DNA from: Sulfitobacter delicatus
GTDB taxonomy: Bacteria; Pseudomonadota; Alphaproteobacteria; Rhodobacterales; Rhodobacteraceae
Assembly (NCBI RefSeq): GCF_900102535.1
Contig: NZ_FNBP01000013.1
Coordinates: 1-64,000 of the forward strand
Length of the DNA: 64,000 nucleotides
Direction of reading: 5' to 3'
The position numbers were made by a program, and so were the translations under genes. Below the pieces are notes generated by a model that did not search any database, was not told where the DNA came from, and saw nothing but the letters and a program-made list of their open reading frames with translations. Positions 26,061 through 35,257 of the stretch are shown in pieces; position 1 is the stretch's first letter; the number at the start of each line of letters is the position of its first letter.

Positions 26061-28157
26061 ATGACCGACAAGATTGCCTATTCCCGCCATGACGACATCG
26101 TTGTGCTGCGCATCGAAAACCCGCCCGTCAACGCGCTGAGCCAAGCCGTGCGCCAAGGTCTGGCCGAAGGCATGGACCGCGCTGAGGCTGAAGACGGCGT
26201 GCGCGCCGTGATGATCGTGGGCGAAGGCCGGGCCTTTATCGCGGGGGCCGACATCACCGAATTCGGCAAGCCGCCGATGGAGCCGCATCTGCCCAATCTG
26301 TGCAACCGGATTGAGGCGTCACCGCTGCTGGTCGTCGCCTCCATGCATGGCGTCAGCCTCGGCGGCGGTCTCGAAGTCGCCCTGTCGGCGCACTACCGCA
26401 TCGCCCAGCCCTCGGCACGTGTCGGTTTGCCTGAGGTGCACCTCGGCCTGATCCCCGGCGCGGGCGGGACACAACGCCTGCCGCGTCTCATCGGCGTTGA
26501 ACCCGCGCTCGACGCGATCACCACAGGCCGCCACATCAAGGCACCACAGGCGCTTGAGATGGGCATCGTTGACCGCGTGGAAGAGGGCGATCCGCAGGAG
26601 GTTGGTCTGGCCTACGTGCGTGAGTTGCTCGACAGCGGTGCCGAGCGCCGGCCGATCTGCGACATGCCCGCACCTGCACCCATCGACTGGGATGCCGCCT
26701 ATGAGGCGACGCTGAAAAAGGGTCGCGGCCAGATTTCCCCCGCAGAGGCCGTGCGCGCCGTGCAGGCGGGGGTCGAAAAACCTTTCGAAGAGGGCATGAA
26801 AGCCGAACGCCGCATATTCTCGGAACTGATGAACACCGACCAGCGCCAAGGCATGATCCACGCGTTTTTCTCGGAACGCGCCGTCAGCAACCTGCCGGAA
26901 CTTAAAGGCGTAGAGCCGCGCGACCTTAAAGCCATCGGTGTCATCGGCGGCGGCACCATGGGCGCGGGCATCGCCACGGCGGCGCTCTTGTCGGGCTTCT
27001 CGGTCGTGTTGATCGAGATGAAGGACGAGGCCGCCAAGGCCGCGCATGAGCGTATCTCGGGCAACCTGCAAGGCGCGCTGAAACGCGGCAAGATCGATCA
27101 GGCCAAGTTTGACAAGCTCACCGGCACGGCGCTGGCCGTCTCCACTAAATATGACAGCCTTTCCGACGTCGATCTGGTCGTCGAAGCCGTGTTCGAGGAC
27201 ATGGACGTCAAAAAGCAGGTCTTCGGCAAGCTCGACGCGGTCTGCAAACCAGGCTGCGTGTTGGCCTCCAACACCTCCTATCTCGACGTGGACGAGATCG
27301 CCGCCAGCACCTCGCGCCCCGGCGATGTGATCGGTTTGCACTTCTTCTCCCCCGCGCATGTGATGAAGCTCTTGGAAGTTGTCGTGGCCGACAAGACCGC
27401 ACCCGAGGTCGTCGCCACCGGCTTTGCCCTCGGCAAGGCTCTGGGCAAGATCAGCGTCCGCGCTGGCGTCTGCGACGGCTTCATCGGCAACCGCATCCTC
27501 GCCACCTACCGCACGGCGGCGGACCACATGGTGCTCGACGGCGCCAGCCCCTACAAGATCGACGCAGCACTTGAGAAATTCGGCTTTGCCATGGGCCCCT
27601 TTGCCGTGGCCGACCTTGCCGGGCTCGACATCGGCTGGGCCACGCGCAAGCGCAAGGCCGCGACACGCCACCCCGAAGAGCGGGTGCCGACCTATATCGA
27701 CCGGCTCTGCGAGCAGGGCCATTTTGGCCAGAAGACCGGCCAAGGCTATTACATCTATGAAAAGGGCAAACGCGGCGGCACGCCGAACCCGGAGATCACC
27801 CGCCTGATCGAAGAAGAGCAGAAGGAGCGCGGCATCACCCCGCGCGAGTTCACCGAGGCCGAGATCGTGCGCCGCTACATGTGCGCCATGGTCAATGAGG
27901 CCGCCAAGGTGCTCGAAGAGGGCATCGCCAAACGCCCGCTCGACATCGATATGACGCTGCTCTTTGGCTACGGTTTCCCGCGCTACTGGGGTGGCCCGAT
28001 GAAATGGGCCGACATCCAAGGCCTGCCCAATGTCCTCGCCGCCATCGTAGGCTTTGCCGAGCAGGACCCGTGGTTCTGGAAACCAGCGCCGCTGCTGGCC
28101 GAACTGGTCAAGACCAACCGCAATTTTGATGATCTGAACAAGGAAGCTGCCAAATGA
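26061..28157 (+). CDS. Bifunctional enoyl-CoA hydratase / 3-hydroxyacyl-CoA dehydrogenase (PimF/FadB-like)
   Basis: A 698-residue beta-oxidation fusion that hydrates 2-enoyl-CoA and oxidises the L-3-hydroxyacyl-CoA with NAD+. Residues 1-190 form the crotonase domain (oxyanion-hole stretches [11 protein letters not shown] and [20 protein letters not shown]). A Rossmann domain starts near 290 ([17 protein letters not shown]). Two C-terminal HAD domains follow, with [15 protein letters not shown] containing the catalytic His. Order and length match FadJ/PimF-type proteins. Good Shine-Dalgarno (AAGGAG). Overlaps the thiolase gene by four bases. Confidence 0.93.
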   Translation: MTDKIAYSRHDDIVVLRIENPPVNALSQAVRQGLAEGMDRAEAEDGVRAVMIVGEGRAFIAGADITEFGKPPMEPHLPNLCNRIEASPLLVVASMHGVSLGGGLEVALSAHYRIAQPSARVGLPEVHLGLIPGAGGTQRLPRLIGVEPALDAITTGRHIKAPQALEMGIVDRVEEGDPQEVGLAYVRELLDSGAERRPICDMPAPAPIDWDAAYEATLKKGRGQISPAEAVRAVQAGVEKPFEEGMKAERRIFSELMNTDQRQGMIHAFFSERAVSNLPELKGVEPRDLKAIGVIGGGTMGAGIATAALLSGFSVVLIEMKDEAAKAAHERISGNLQGALKRGKIDQAKFDKLTGTALAVSTKYDSLSDVDLVVEAVFEDMDVKKQVFGKLDAVCKPGCVLASNTSYLDVDEIAASTSRPGDVIGLHFFSPAHVMKLLEVVVADKTAPEVVATGFALGKALGKISVRAGVCDGFIGNRILATYRTAADHMVLDGASPYKIDAALEKFGFAMGPFAVADLAGLDIGWATRKRKAATRHPEERVPTYIDRLCEQGHFGQKTGQGYYIYEKGKRGGTPNPEITRLIEEEQKERGITPREFTEAEIVRRYMCAMVNEAAKVLEEGIAKRPLDIDMTLLFGYGFPRYWGGPMKWADIQGLPNVLAAIVGFAEQDPWFWKPAPLLAELVKTNRNFDDLNKEAAK

Positions 28158-29329
28158 AACAGGCTGTCATTGTCTCCGCCGTCCGCACCGGGCTGGCCAA
28201 ATCCTTCCGCGGGTCGTTCAACATGACCCATGGTGCCACCATGGGCGGCCACGTCGTCGCCGAAGCCGTGAAACGGTCGGGCATTGACCCCTCGGCCATC
28301 GAAGATGTGATGATCGGCTGCGGCTACCCCGAGGGCGCCACGGGCTCCAACATCGCGCGCCAGATCGCGCTACGCGCGGGCCTGCCGATCACCGCCTCGG
28401 GCGTCACCGTGAACCGCTTCTGCTCCTCGGGTCTGCAGACCGTCGCCATGGCCGCCAATGCCATCTGCATGGAGGGCGCAGGCCCGATGGTCGCGGGCGG
28501 GGTCGAGAGCATCTCGATGGTCCAGCCCGACGCCAAATCGGTGAAAGAGGCTTGGCTGATGGAGCATAAGCCCGAAGTGTACATGGCGATGATCGACACC
28601 GCCGACATCGTGGCGAAACGCTATAACATCTCTCGCGAGGATCAGGACGCCTACGGTCTGCGCAGCCAGCAGTTGATTGCGGCCGCACAGGAAGCCGGGA
28701 TCTTCGACGATGAGATCGCGCCAATGCAAACCACGATGGGCGTGCAGGACAAGGAAACCAAAGAGATTTCCACCCGCGAAGTCACCGTGGACCGTGATGA
28801 ATGCAACCGCCCCACCACCACGCTCGAAGGGCTCGCGGGCCTCACACCCGTGCGCGGCGAGGGGGCTTTCATCACCGCAGGCAACGCCAGCCAGCTGTCC
28901 GATGGGGCCGCCGCTCTGGTGCTGATGGACAGCACACAGGCCGAACAGCAAGGCCTCGACGCCATGGGCGCCTTCAAAGGCTTTGCCGTGGCGGGCTGCG
29001 AGCCCGACGAGATGGGCATCGGCCCGGTCTTTGCCGTGCCGCGTCTGCTGGAACGTCACGGTCTGACCGTGGATGACATCGACCTGTGGGAACTCAACGA
29101 GGCTTTCGCCAGCCAAGCCCTTTATTGCCGCGACAAGCTGGGCATCGACACCGACAAATGCAACGTCAACGGCGGCTCCATCGCCATCGGCCACCCCTTC
29201 GGCATGACCGGCGCGCGGATGACCGGCCACCTGCTGCGCGAAGGGCGGCGTCGTGGGGCCAAACTGGGCGTTGTGACAATGTGTATCGGCGGCGGCATGG
29301 GGGCGGCTGGCCTCTTTGAAATCTACTGA
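28154..29329 (+). CDS. Acetyl-CoA acyltransferase (thiolase, PimB/FadA-like)
   Basis: A 391-residue degradative thiolase that cleaves 3-ketoacyl-CoA. Nucleophilic Cys is in [11 protein letters not shown]. The catalytic His is in [17 protein letters not shown] and the second Cys in [14 protein letters not shown]. The N-terminal [13 protein letters not shown] is typical. ATGA overlap with the hydratase/dehydrogenase gene indicates that the two products form the usual multienzyme pair. Confidence 0.95.
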   Translation: MKQAVIVSAVRTGLAKSFRGSFNMTHGATMGGHVVAEAVKRSGIDPSAIEDVMIGCGYPEGATGSNIARQIALRAGLPITASGVTVNRFCSSGLQTVAMAANAICMEGAGPMVAGGVESISMVQPDAKSVKEAWLMEHKPEVYMAMIDTADIVAKRYNISREDQDAYGLRSQQLIAAAQEAGIFDDEIAPMQTTMGVQDKETKEISTREVTVDRDECNRPTTTLEGLAGLTPVRGEGAFITAGNASQLSDGAAALVLMDSTQAEQQGLDAMGAFKGFAVAGCEPDEMGIGPVFAVPRLLERHGLTVDDIDLWELNEAFASQALYCRDKLGIDTDKCNVNGGSIAIGHPFGMTGARMTGHLLREGRRRGAKLGVVTMCIGGGMGAAGLFEIY

Positions 29330-29342
29330 AAAGGGGACCGAC

Positions 29343-30542
29343 ATGGACCTGAGCTATTCTGACGAAGAACGCGCCTTTCGCGAAGACGTGCGGGCCTTTC
29401 TGGCCGAGAAACTGCCCAAAGACCTGTCTGACAAGGTCAAACGCGGCGAAGAACTGGGTAAGGAAGGTCACGAGCGTTGGCATGCGATCCTGAACGACCA
29501 AGGCTGGCTGGCGACCAACTGGCCCAAGGAATTTGGCGGGGCCGCGTGGAACGCCGTGCAACGCCACATCTTTGAGGAAGAAGCCGCCGCTCATCACGCG
29601 CCGCGCATCGTGCCCTTTGGCCTGTCGATGTTGGCCCCGGTGCTGCAAAAATTTGGCTCGAAAGAGCAGCAGGACTACTGGCTGCCGCGCATCCTGTCGG
29701 GCGAGGACTGGTGGTGTCAGGGCTATTCCGAGCCGGGTGCCGGGTCGGATCTGGCCTCGCTGAAGACCACCGCCGTGAAGGATGGCGACCACTATATCGT
29801 CAATGGTCAGAAGACTTGGACCACCCTTGGCCAGCACGCCAACATGATCTTCTGCCTGGTGCGGACCGACAAGGACGTGAAGCAGCAAGAGGGCATTTCC
29901 TTCCTGCTGATCGATATGGACACCCCCGGCATCACCGTGCGCCCGATCATCCTGCTGGATGGCAGTGCCGAGGTGAATGAGGTCTTTTTCGACAACGTCA
30001 AAGTGCCTGCCGAGAACCTTGTCGGTGAAGAAAACAAGGGTTGGACCTACGCCAAATACCTGCTGACCCATGAGCGCACCAACATCGCGGGCGTGGGCTT
30101 TAGCCAAGCGGGCCTCTCGGCGGTCAAACGCATCGCCAAATCCGAAATGGCCGGGGGCCGCCCGCTGATCGAAAACCCGCATTTCGCCGCCCGCGTGGCA
30201 CAGGCCGAGATTGATCTGATGGCGATGGCGACAACCAACCTGCGTATCATCTCCAAGGCCGCCGCAGGGCAGGCACCGGGCGTGGAAAGCTCCATGCTCA
30301 AGGTCAAAGGCACGATCATCCGGCAAGAGATCAACGACCTCGCCCGTCGGGCGGCCGGCGTCTATGCGATGCCCTTTGCCTCGGAAGCGGTGGCGGGCAG
30401 CAATGACGCGCTGCCAGACCCGAATGACGCAGGCCCCGTGGCCGCGCAGTATTTCAACAACCGCAAACTGTCGATCTTTGGCGGCTCGAACGAGATCCAG
30501 CGACAGATCATCGCCAAGACCATGCTGGGAGGCGCAAAATGA
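29343..30542 (+). CDS. Acyl-CoA dehydrogenase, PimC-like large subunit
   Basis: A 399-residue FAD enzyme introducing the 2,3 double bond in acyl-CoA. Signatures: WWCQGYSEPGAGSDLASLKT (flavin/substrate loop), GQKTWTTLGQHA, and the C-terminal FGGSNEIQRQIIAKTMLG. N-terminus MDLSYSDEERAFREDVRAFL and order next to a shorter paralogue resemble PimC/PimD of Rhodopseudomonas palustris, where the two act as a heteromeric pimeloyl-CoA dehydrogenase. ATG at 29343 has a GGGGA Shine-Dalgarno. The longer frame from 29316 is less likely. Four-base overlap with the next gene. Confidence 0.9.
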   Translation: MDLSYSDEERAFREDVRAFLAEKLPKDLSDKVKRGEELGKEGHERWHAILNDQGWLATNWPKEFGGAAWNAVQRHIFEEEAAAHHAPRIVPFGLSMLAPVLQKFGSKEQQDYWLPRILSGEDWWCQGYSEPGAGSDLASLKTTAVKDGDHYIVNGQKTWTTLGQHANMIFCLVRTDKDVKQQEGISFLLIDMDTPGITVRPIILLDGSAEVNEVFFDNVKVPAENLVGEENKGWTYAKYLLTHERTNIAGVGFSQAGLSAVKRIAKSEMAGGRPLIENPHFAARVAQAEIDLMAMATTNLRIISKAAAGQAPGVESSMLKVKGTIIRQEINDLARRAAGVYAMPFASEAVAGSNDALPDPNDAGPVAAQYFNNRKLSIFGGSNEIQRQIIAKTMLGGAK

Positions 30543-31672
30543 ACTTTGACCTGACCGAAGAACGCCAGATGCTGCAAGACAGCCTGCGCCGTTTCCTGCG
30601 CGACAAATACGACACCGCCACCCGCAATGGCATTTTGGAAAGCGATGCGGGTTTCTCTGCCGAGATCTGGAACGGCTTGGCCGAACTGGGCGTCATCGGC
30701 GCGCTTTTCACCGAAGAGCAAGGCGGCTTTGGCGGCGCGGGCTTTGACGTGACCACCGTCTTCGAAGAACTGGGGCGCGCTGGCGTGGTCGAGCCGCTGC
30801 TCGATTCCGCCGTGCTGGCTGGCGGTCTAATCGCCGACCTCGGCAACGAGACGCAGCAAGAGCATGTCGAAGCGCTGATTGGCGGCGAATTGCAACTGGC
30901 CTTTGCGCATGGCGAGCCGGGCAGCCGCTATGATCTGAACCGCGTGACCAGTACCGCCGCGCAGAACGGCAGCGACATCGTGTTGAATGGCCGCAAGGCT
31001 GTCGTCGCCAATGCCGAAGCCGCCGACATGCTCGTCGTCTCGGCCCGCGAAAGCGGTGAGGCTGGCGATGAGGCGGGCATCTCGCTGTTCCTCGTGCCTG
31101 CCGACGCCAAGGGGCTGACCGTCACAGGCTATGCCCTGCTGGCCGGGGGCCGTGCTGCCGAGGTGACGCTGGACGATGTAACCCTGCCCGAAAGCGCCCG
31201 TCTGGGTGCCGCAGGCAAGGCTTTCGACGCCATCGAAGCGCGCACTGCCGTGGCCACCACCGCGCTTTGCGCAGAAACGCTGGGTGCCATGGAAACCGCC
31301 TGCACGCTGACCCGCGAATACCTCGGCACGCGCAAGCAGTTTGGCCGCCCGATCGGCAGCTTCCAAGCCTTGGCGCACCGCATGTCGGACCTGCTCATCG
31401 ACCTTGAACAGGCCCGCTCTGCCGTGATCAACGCCGCAGGCCATCTGGCCGACGACCGCGCCAGCCGCGAGCGTCATGTCTCGGCGGCTAAGAACCTCAT
31501 GGGCCGTGTCGGGCGTCTGGTGTCGGAAGATTCCATCCAGATGCACGGCGGCATCGCGATGACCCAAGAATATGAGCTCGCCCATATCGCCAAACGCATC
31601 ACCATCGCCGACCACCGCTTTGGCGACACTGATCATCACTTGGAGCGTTTCATTGCACTATCCGCCGCATGA
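30539..31672 (+). CDS. Acyl-CoA dehydrogenase, PimD-like small subunit
   Basis: A 377-residue acyl-CoA dehydrogenase paralogue. N-terminus MNFDLTEERQMLQDSLRRFL and C-terminal IQMHGGIAMTQEYELAHIAKR are typical, while the central flavin motif is degenerate (GEPGSRYDLNRVTSTAAQNG instead of the usual SEPxAGSD). This suggests a partner subunit rather than a stand-alone enzyme, as for PimD. Overlaps its neighbours on both sides. Confidence 0.88.
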   Translation: MNFDLTEERQMLQDSLRRFLRDKYDTATRNGILESDAGFSAEIWNGLAELGVIGALFTEEQGGFGGAGFDVTTVFEELGRAGVVEPLLDSAVLAGGLIADLGNETQQEHVEALIGGELQLAFAHGEPGSRYDLNRVTSTAAQNGSDIVLNGRKAVVANAEAADMLVVSARESGEAGDEAGISLFLVPADAKGLTVTGYALLAGGRAAEVTLDDVTLPESARLGAAGKAFDAIEARTAVATTALCAETLGAMETACTLTREYLGTRKQFGRPIGSFQALAHRMSDLLIDLEQARSAVINAAGHLADDRASRERHVSAAKNLMGRVGRLVSEDSIQMHGGIAMTQEYELAHIAKRITIADHRFGDTDHHLERFIALSAA

Positions 31673-32060
31673 TGCGCCGACCAGCGGGGTTCAGCAGCTT
31701 ATCGGGTTTTTGCCCGATCTGTCGAACCACGATGGCAGCACCCGCGTCACACTTGATCTCGGCCCGCAGCACCTGAACGTCTCGGGCGTTCTGCACGGCG
31801 GGCTGCATACGCTGATGCTGGATGTCGCGGCGGGCTTTGCCTGCGCGCGGCACTGCGCGATGAGCGGGCCGTTTGTGCCGATGCTGACCCTTTCGCTGAC
31901 CACCGATTACATCTCGGCGGTGCGCGAGGGGCAGGTTATCGCCACGGGCCGCGTCACCGGCGGGGGGTACAAAATTCTCTATGCCGAAGCGCAATTGCAA
32001 GACGCAGAGGGTAAGCTGCTGTCGCGCGCCACGGGTGTATTCAAAAGGGCAAAGACATGA
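31653..32060 (+). CDS. PaaI-type hotdog-fold acyl-CoA thioesterase
   Basis: A 135-residue hotdog protein with the PaaI signature VSGVLHGGLHTLMLDVAAGFA. It probably releases trapped acyl-CoA intermediates and recycles CoA. The preferred start is TTG at 31653, seven bases after GGAG. It overlaps the acyl-CoA dehydrogenase gene by 20 bp. An ATG at 31572 would extend far into that gene. Four-base overlap (ATGA) with the next gene. Confidence 0.82.
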   Translation: MHYPPHDAPTSGVQQLIGFLPDLSNHDGSTRVTLDLGPQHLNVSGVLHGGLHTLMLDVAAGFACARHCAMSGPFVPMLTLSLTTDYISAVREGQVIATGRVTGGGYKILYAEAQLQDAEGKLLSRATGVFKRAKT

Positions 32061-32824
32061 GCGCAAGGATCGAAGACCGCGGCGACCGGCTGATCATCTG
32101 GAACGGCAACCGCGAAAAACGCGGAGCGCTGTCGCCCGCGCTTTACGAGGCCATTTCCGAGGCCATGAAACAAGCCGAAGACCCACGCATCCGCGCGGTC
32201 ATCCTGACCTCCGAGGGGCGGTTCTTTTGTGCCGGGGGCGATCTCAACGTCTTGATCGAACGCCGCAAGATGACCGAGCCGGAACGCCGCGAACGGGTCG
32301 ACGGGCTGCATGATCTGATCCGCGCAATGCGGGCCTGCTCGGTGCCGCTCATCGCCGCGGTTGAGGGCGGTGCTGCGGGGGCGGGGCTTTCCTTGGCGCT
32401 GGCCTGCGACATGATCGTGGCCTGCGAAGACGCGCAGTTCACCGCCGCCTATGTGAAAACCGGGCTGGTGCCGGACGCAGGTCTCACCGCCTCCATGGCA
32501 CGGCTCTTGCCACGCCCCTTGGCGATGGAAATGTGCCTGCTGGGCCGTCCGGTCATGGCCATGCGCTTTGCCGAACTGGGCGCGGTCAACCGGATATGCG
32601 CCAATGGCAAAGCCTTGGACGAAGCGCTGATGCTGGCCGACACGCTGGCTGCTGGCCCGCGCGCGTCGCAGGGTGTGATCCGGCAGTTGGTGGCGCAGTC
32701 TTATGAGACCGATGAGGCCGACCAGCTGGATGCCGAACGCGACGCCATGGCCCATGCGGCTGGGGGTGATGAGGCCGCCGAAGGCATCGCGGCCTTCTTG
32801 GAAAAACGCAAACCCCGGTTCTAG
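32057..32824 (+). CDS. Enoyl-CoA hydratase/isomerase family protein
   Basis: A 255-residue single-domain crotonase. Oxyanion-hole segments RFFCAGGDLNVLI and EGGAAGAGLSLALACDMIVA are clear, and VKTGLVPDAGLTASMARLLP is typical of isomerase/hydratase paralogues. It may handle a branched, cyclic or omega-oxidised intermediate not taken by the bifunctional enzyme upstream. The fine activity cannot be assigned. Confidence 0.88.
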   Translation: MSARIEDRGDRLIIWNGNREKRGALSPALYEAISEAMKQAEDPRIRAVILTSEGRFFCAGGDLNVLIERRKMTEPERRERVDGLHDLIRAMRACSVPLIAAVEGGAAGAGLSLALACDMIVACEDAQFTAAYVKTGLVPDAGLTASMARLLPRPLAMEMCLLGRPVMAMRFAELGAVNRICANGKALDEALMLADTLAAGPRASQGVIRQLVAQSYETDEADQLDAERDAMAHAAGGDEAAEGIAAFLEKRKPRF

Positions 32825-32878
32825 ACCGGGCAGCGCCGCCCGGGGAGAGGCGGCGCCTTTAGGCAGGAGGAGACACCA

Positions 32879-34381
32879 ATGAACGCCAGGGTACAGGATT
32901 TTCTAGCTGAGCAAGTGGCGACCCGCCCCGAGGCCCCGGCGCTAAGCGATGCCAGCGGGACCGCGTGGAGCTATGCCGATCTGGACCGCGCGCGGGCCGA
33001 TCTGGCCGAGGCGTTGCGCGGGGCGGGGGTGCAGGCAGGCGACCGCGTGCTGCTGATGGTCGAGAACTGCGCCGCAGCGGTGGCAGCACTTTATGCCTGT
33101 TGGACGCTGGACGCCGTGGCGATCCCAGTAAATGCCCGCCAGACCGAAGCCGAAGTCACCCGCATCATCGACCACGCCACCCCGGCGGCGGTGCTGCTGA
33201 CCTGCGACGTCTCCCCCGAAGCGGCAGCCCATGCGGCGCGGATGTCGGCCCGCGAGGTCTCCGGCGCTTTCGGCAGTCTGCACCTTGCGACGCCGCTGCC
33301 CAGCACCCCAGATGCCGATCTGCATGACGTGGCCGTGCTGCTCTATACCACTGGCACGACGGGCGACCCCAAGGGCGTGATGCTGACCCATTCCAACCTG
33401 CGCTTTGGCGCGCGCGCCTCGGCTGATCTGCGCCAGATGGTGCCCGGCGATGTGGTCTACGGCGTTCTGCCGATGACCCATGTCTTTGGCCTCGTCTCTG
33501 TGCTGATGGCCTCGGCCAGCGCCGGGACGCATGTGCGGCAAGAGGCACGCTTTTCCGCCGCGAAACTCCATGCCGCGACCCATGACAATGTAACGATCCT
33601 GCCCGCCGTGCCGCAGATGCACGCGCTGGTGATGCAATATTCCCGCGAGCGCGGCATGCCCAAGCTCGAAAGCCCGTGTTTGCGCTATGTCTCCTCCGGC
33701 GGCGCACCGCTCGACCCGGCGTGGAAGCGCAAGGCAGAGGCCTTCTACGAGTTGCCGCTGCAAAACGGTTTTGGCATGACCGAGACCTGCTCGGGCGCCT
33801 CGGCCACCAACAACCCCATCGGCTCGCCCGATACCTCCGTGGGGCCTGTCACACCGGGGACCGAATGCAAGATTGACGACCAAGCCCCAGGCGGCAACGG
33901 CGCGGGCGAAGGCGAAGTGCTGGTGCGTGGCCCGCATGTGATGAAGGGCTACTACCGCAACCCGACCGAGACCGACAAAGCCATCGACGCGGAGGGCTGG
34001 CTGCATACCGGCGACTTGGGCAAGCTCGACGAAAAGGGGCGGCTGCATATTCTCGGCCGCAGCAAGGAATTGATCATCCACGGCGGCTTTAACGTCTATC
34101 CGCCCGAGGTCGAAGCCGCGCTGAACGATCACCCGCGGGTGGTGCAATCTGCGGTTGTCGGGCGGGTCAAAGGCGGTGACGAAGAAGTGCTGGCCTTCGT
34201 GCAAGTTGCCTCAGGCGACGATGTCACAGCAGAGGAGCTGCGCGGTTTCGTGAAGGAACGCCTGACCGGCTATAAACGCCCGTCGCAAATCATCGTTGCG
34301 ACGGACCTACCCGCAGCACCCACGGGCAAAATCTTGAAACATCGCCTACTGACAGCCTTTGCGGATCAGCTAGAGGACTAA
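32879..34381 (+). CDS. AMP-forming acyl-CoA ligase (PimA-like)
   Basis: A 500-residue ANL-superfamily enzyme that activates a carboxylic acid to its CoA thioester with ATP. P-loop LYTTGTTGDPKGVML, A5 motif QNGFGMTETC, A7 GWLHTGDLG, hinge ILGRSKELIIHGGFNVYP, and the catalytic Lys of PTGKILKH are all present. Strong Shine-Dalgarno (GGAGGAG). It is the last gene of the unit beginning at dctP and supplies the entry reaction of the pathway. Dicarboxylate or medium-chain substrate is inferred from context. Confidence 0.92.
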   Translation: MNARVQDFLAEQVATRPEAPALSDASGTAWSYADLDRARADLAEALRGAGVQAGDRVLLMVENCAAAVAALYACWTLDAVAIPVNARQTEAEVTRIIDHATPAAVLLTCDVSPEAAAHAARMSAREVSGAFGSLHLATPLPSTPDADLHDVAVLLYTTGTTGDPKGVMLTHSNLRFGARASADLRQMVPGDVVYGVLPMTHVFGLVSVLMASASAGTHVRQEARFSAAKLHAATHDNVTILPAVPQMHALVMQYSRERGMPKLESPCLRYVSSGGAPLDPAWKRKAEAFYELPLQNGFGMTETCSGASATNNPIGSPDTSVGPVTPGTECKIDDQAPGGNGAGEGEVLVRGPHVMKGYYRNPTETDKAIDAEGWLHTGDLGKLDEKGRLHILGRSKELIIHGGFNVYPPEVEAALNDHPRVVQSAVVGRVKGGDEEVLAFVQVASGDDVTAEELRGFVKERLTGYKRPSQIIVATDLPAAPTGKILKHRLLTAFADQLED

Positions 34382-34399
34382 GCCCAGCGAGACCGTCCT

Positions 34400-34421
34400 C
34401 TCTTTTTGGCCCTAAATACTT
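34400..34421 (-). repeat. Copy 1 of a 22-bp intergenic element
   Basis: On the minus strand it reads AAGTATTTAGGGCCAAAAAG plus AG. It matches 62845-62866 at 21 of 22 positions. It lies between the convergent acyl-CoA ligase and rpe genes, beside a hairpin. Role unknown. The location suggests a 3'-end/termination function. Confidence 0.6.
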
Positions 34422-34435
34422 CCGCCGGAGGCACC

Positions 34436-34459
34436 GCGCCCCCCCCCCTCAGGGGGCGC
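34436..34459. terminator. GC-rich hairpin between convergent genes
   Basis: Stem GCGCCCCC/GGGGGCGC (34436-34443 with 34452-34459) between the ends of the acyl-CoA ligase and rpe genes. No T-run follows on either strand, so it is a probable transcript end structure rather than a proven terminator. Confidence 0.5.
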
Positions 34460-34504
34460 CAGAAAGACTCCTGCGCACGCATAGCCTAAATGCGCTCCGC
34501 CAAA

Positions 34505-35194
34505 TTAGACGTAAGTACCTTCCGCCGCCGCGCGAATGGCGCGGATGTTCTCGCCATAGGGCGCAGGATCGCTGACAGATCCGCCCTTGAAGGCCGCCGA
34601 GCCTGCCACCAGCACATCAGCCCCGGCCAGTGCGACCAGTGGTGCGGTCTTGGGGTCAACGCCGCCATCGATCTCGATATGGATGGGCCGGTCGCCGATC
34701 ATCGCGCGCAGCTCGCGGATCTTGGCACTCATGTCGATGAACTTTTGTCCGCCAAAACCGGGGTTCACGGTCATCACGCAAATCAGGTCCACCATGTCGA
34801 GCAACTCGGCCACAGCACTCGCCGGGGTGCCGGGGTTTAGCGCCACACCAGCCTTCACGCCCGCGTCACGGATCGCCTGCAGGGTGCGGTGGATATGCGG
34901 GGTGGCCTCGACATGGGCGGTGATGAAATCGGCCCTGGCCTTGGCGAAGGCATCAATGTAGGGATCGACGGGCGAGATCATCAGATGCACGTCCATCACG
35001 CCCTTGATATGGGGCCGGATCGCCGCGCACATCGCGGGGCCGAAGGTGATGTTGGGCACGAAATGCCCGTCCATCACATCCACATGCACCCAATCTGCGC
35101 CTTGGGCCTCGATTGCTTCGCATTCGGCCCCGAAATTGGCGAAATCGGCGGCGAGGATGGAGGGGGCGATCTTGATCGAACGGTCGAATGTCAT
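34505..35194 (-). CDS. rpe: Ribulose-phosphate 3-epimerase
   Basis: A 229-residue TIM-barrel metal enzyme interconverting ribulose 5-phosphate and xylulose 5-phosphate in the pentose-phosphate pathway. Signatures: KIAPSILAADFANFG, DWVHVDVMDGHFVPNITFGP (metal His/Asp), DVHLMI, MTVNPGFGGQKFI and EIDGGVDPKTA. Length and start are standard. The reductive dehalogenase gene lies 63 bases upstream on the same strand, but a functional link is not expected. Confidence 0.96.
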   Translation of the reverse strand: MTFDRSIKIAPSILAADFANFGAECEAIEAQGADWVHVDVMDGHFVPNITFGPAMCAAIRPHIKGVMDVHLMISPVDPYIDAFAKARADFITAHVEATPHIHRTLQAIRDAGVKAGVALNPGTPASAVAELLDMVDLICVMTVNPGFGGQKFIDMSAKIRELRAMIGDRPIHIEIDGGVDPKTAPLVALAGADVLVAGSAAFKGGSVSDPAPYGENIRAIRAAAEGTYV

Positions 35195-35257
35195 GGGGCA
35201 GGCCTTTGTTGCAGAGGTTGGCCCCTCATAGCCCCTGCGCGCTTTTTGCGAAAGGGG

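Noticed and set aside
26319-28019. 566-codon minus-strand open frame opposite the hydratase/dehydrogenase gene
   Set aside because: High-GC antisense shadow. The plus-strand protein has full domain signatures, and the antisense translation has none.
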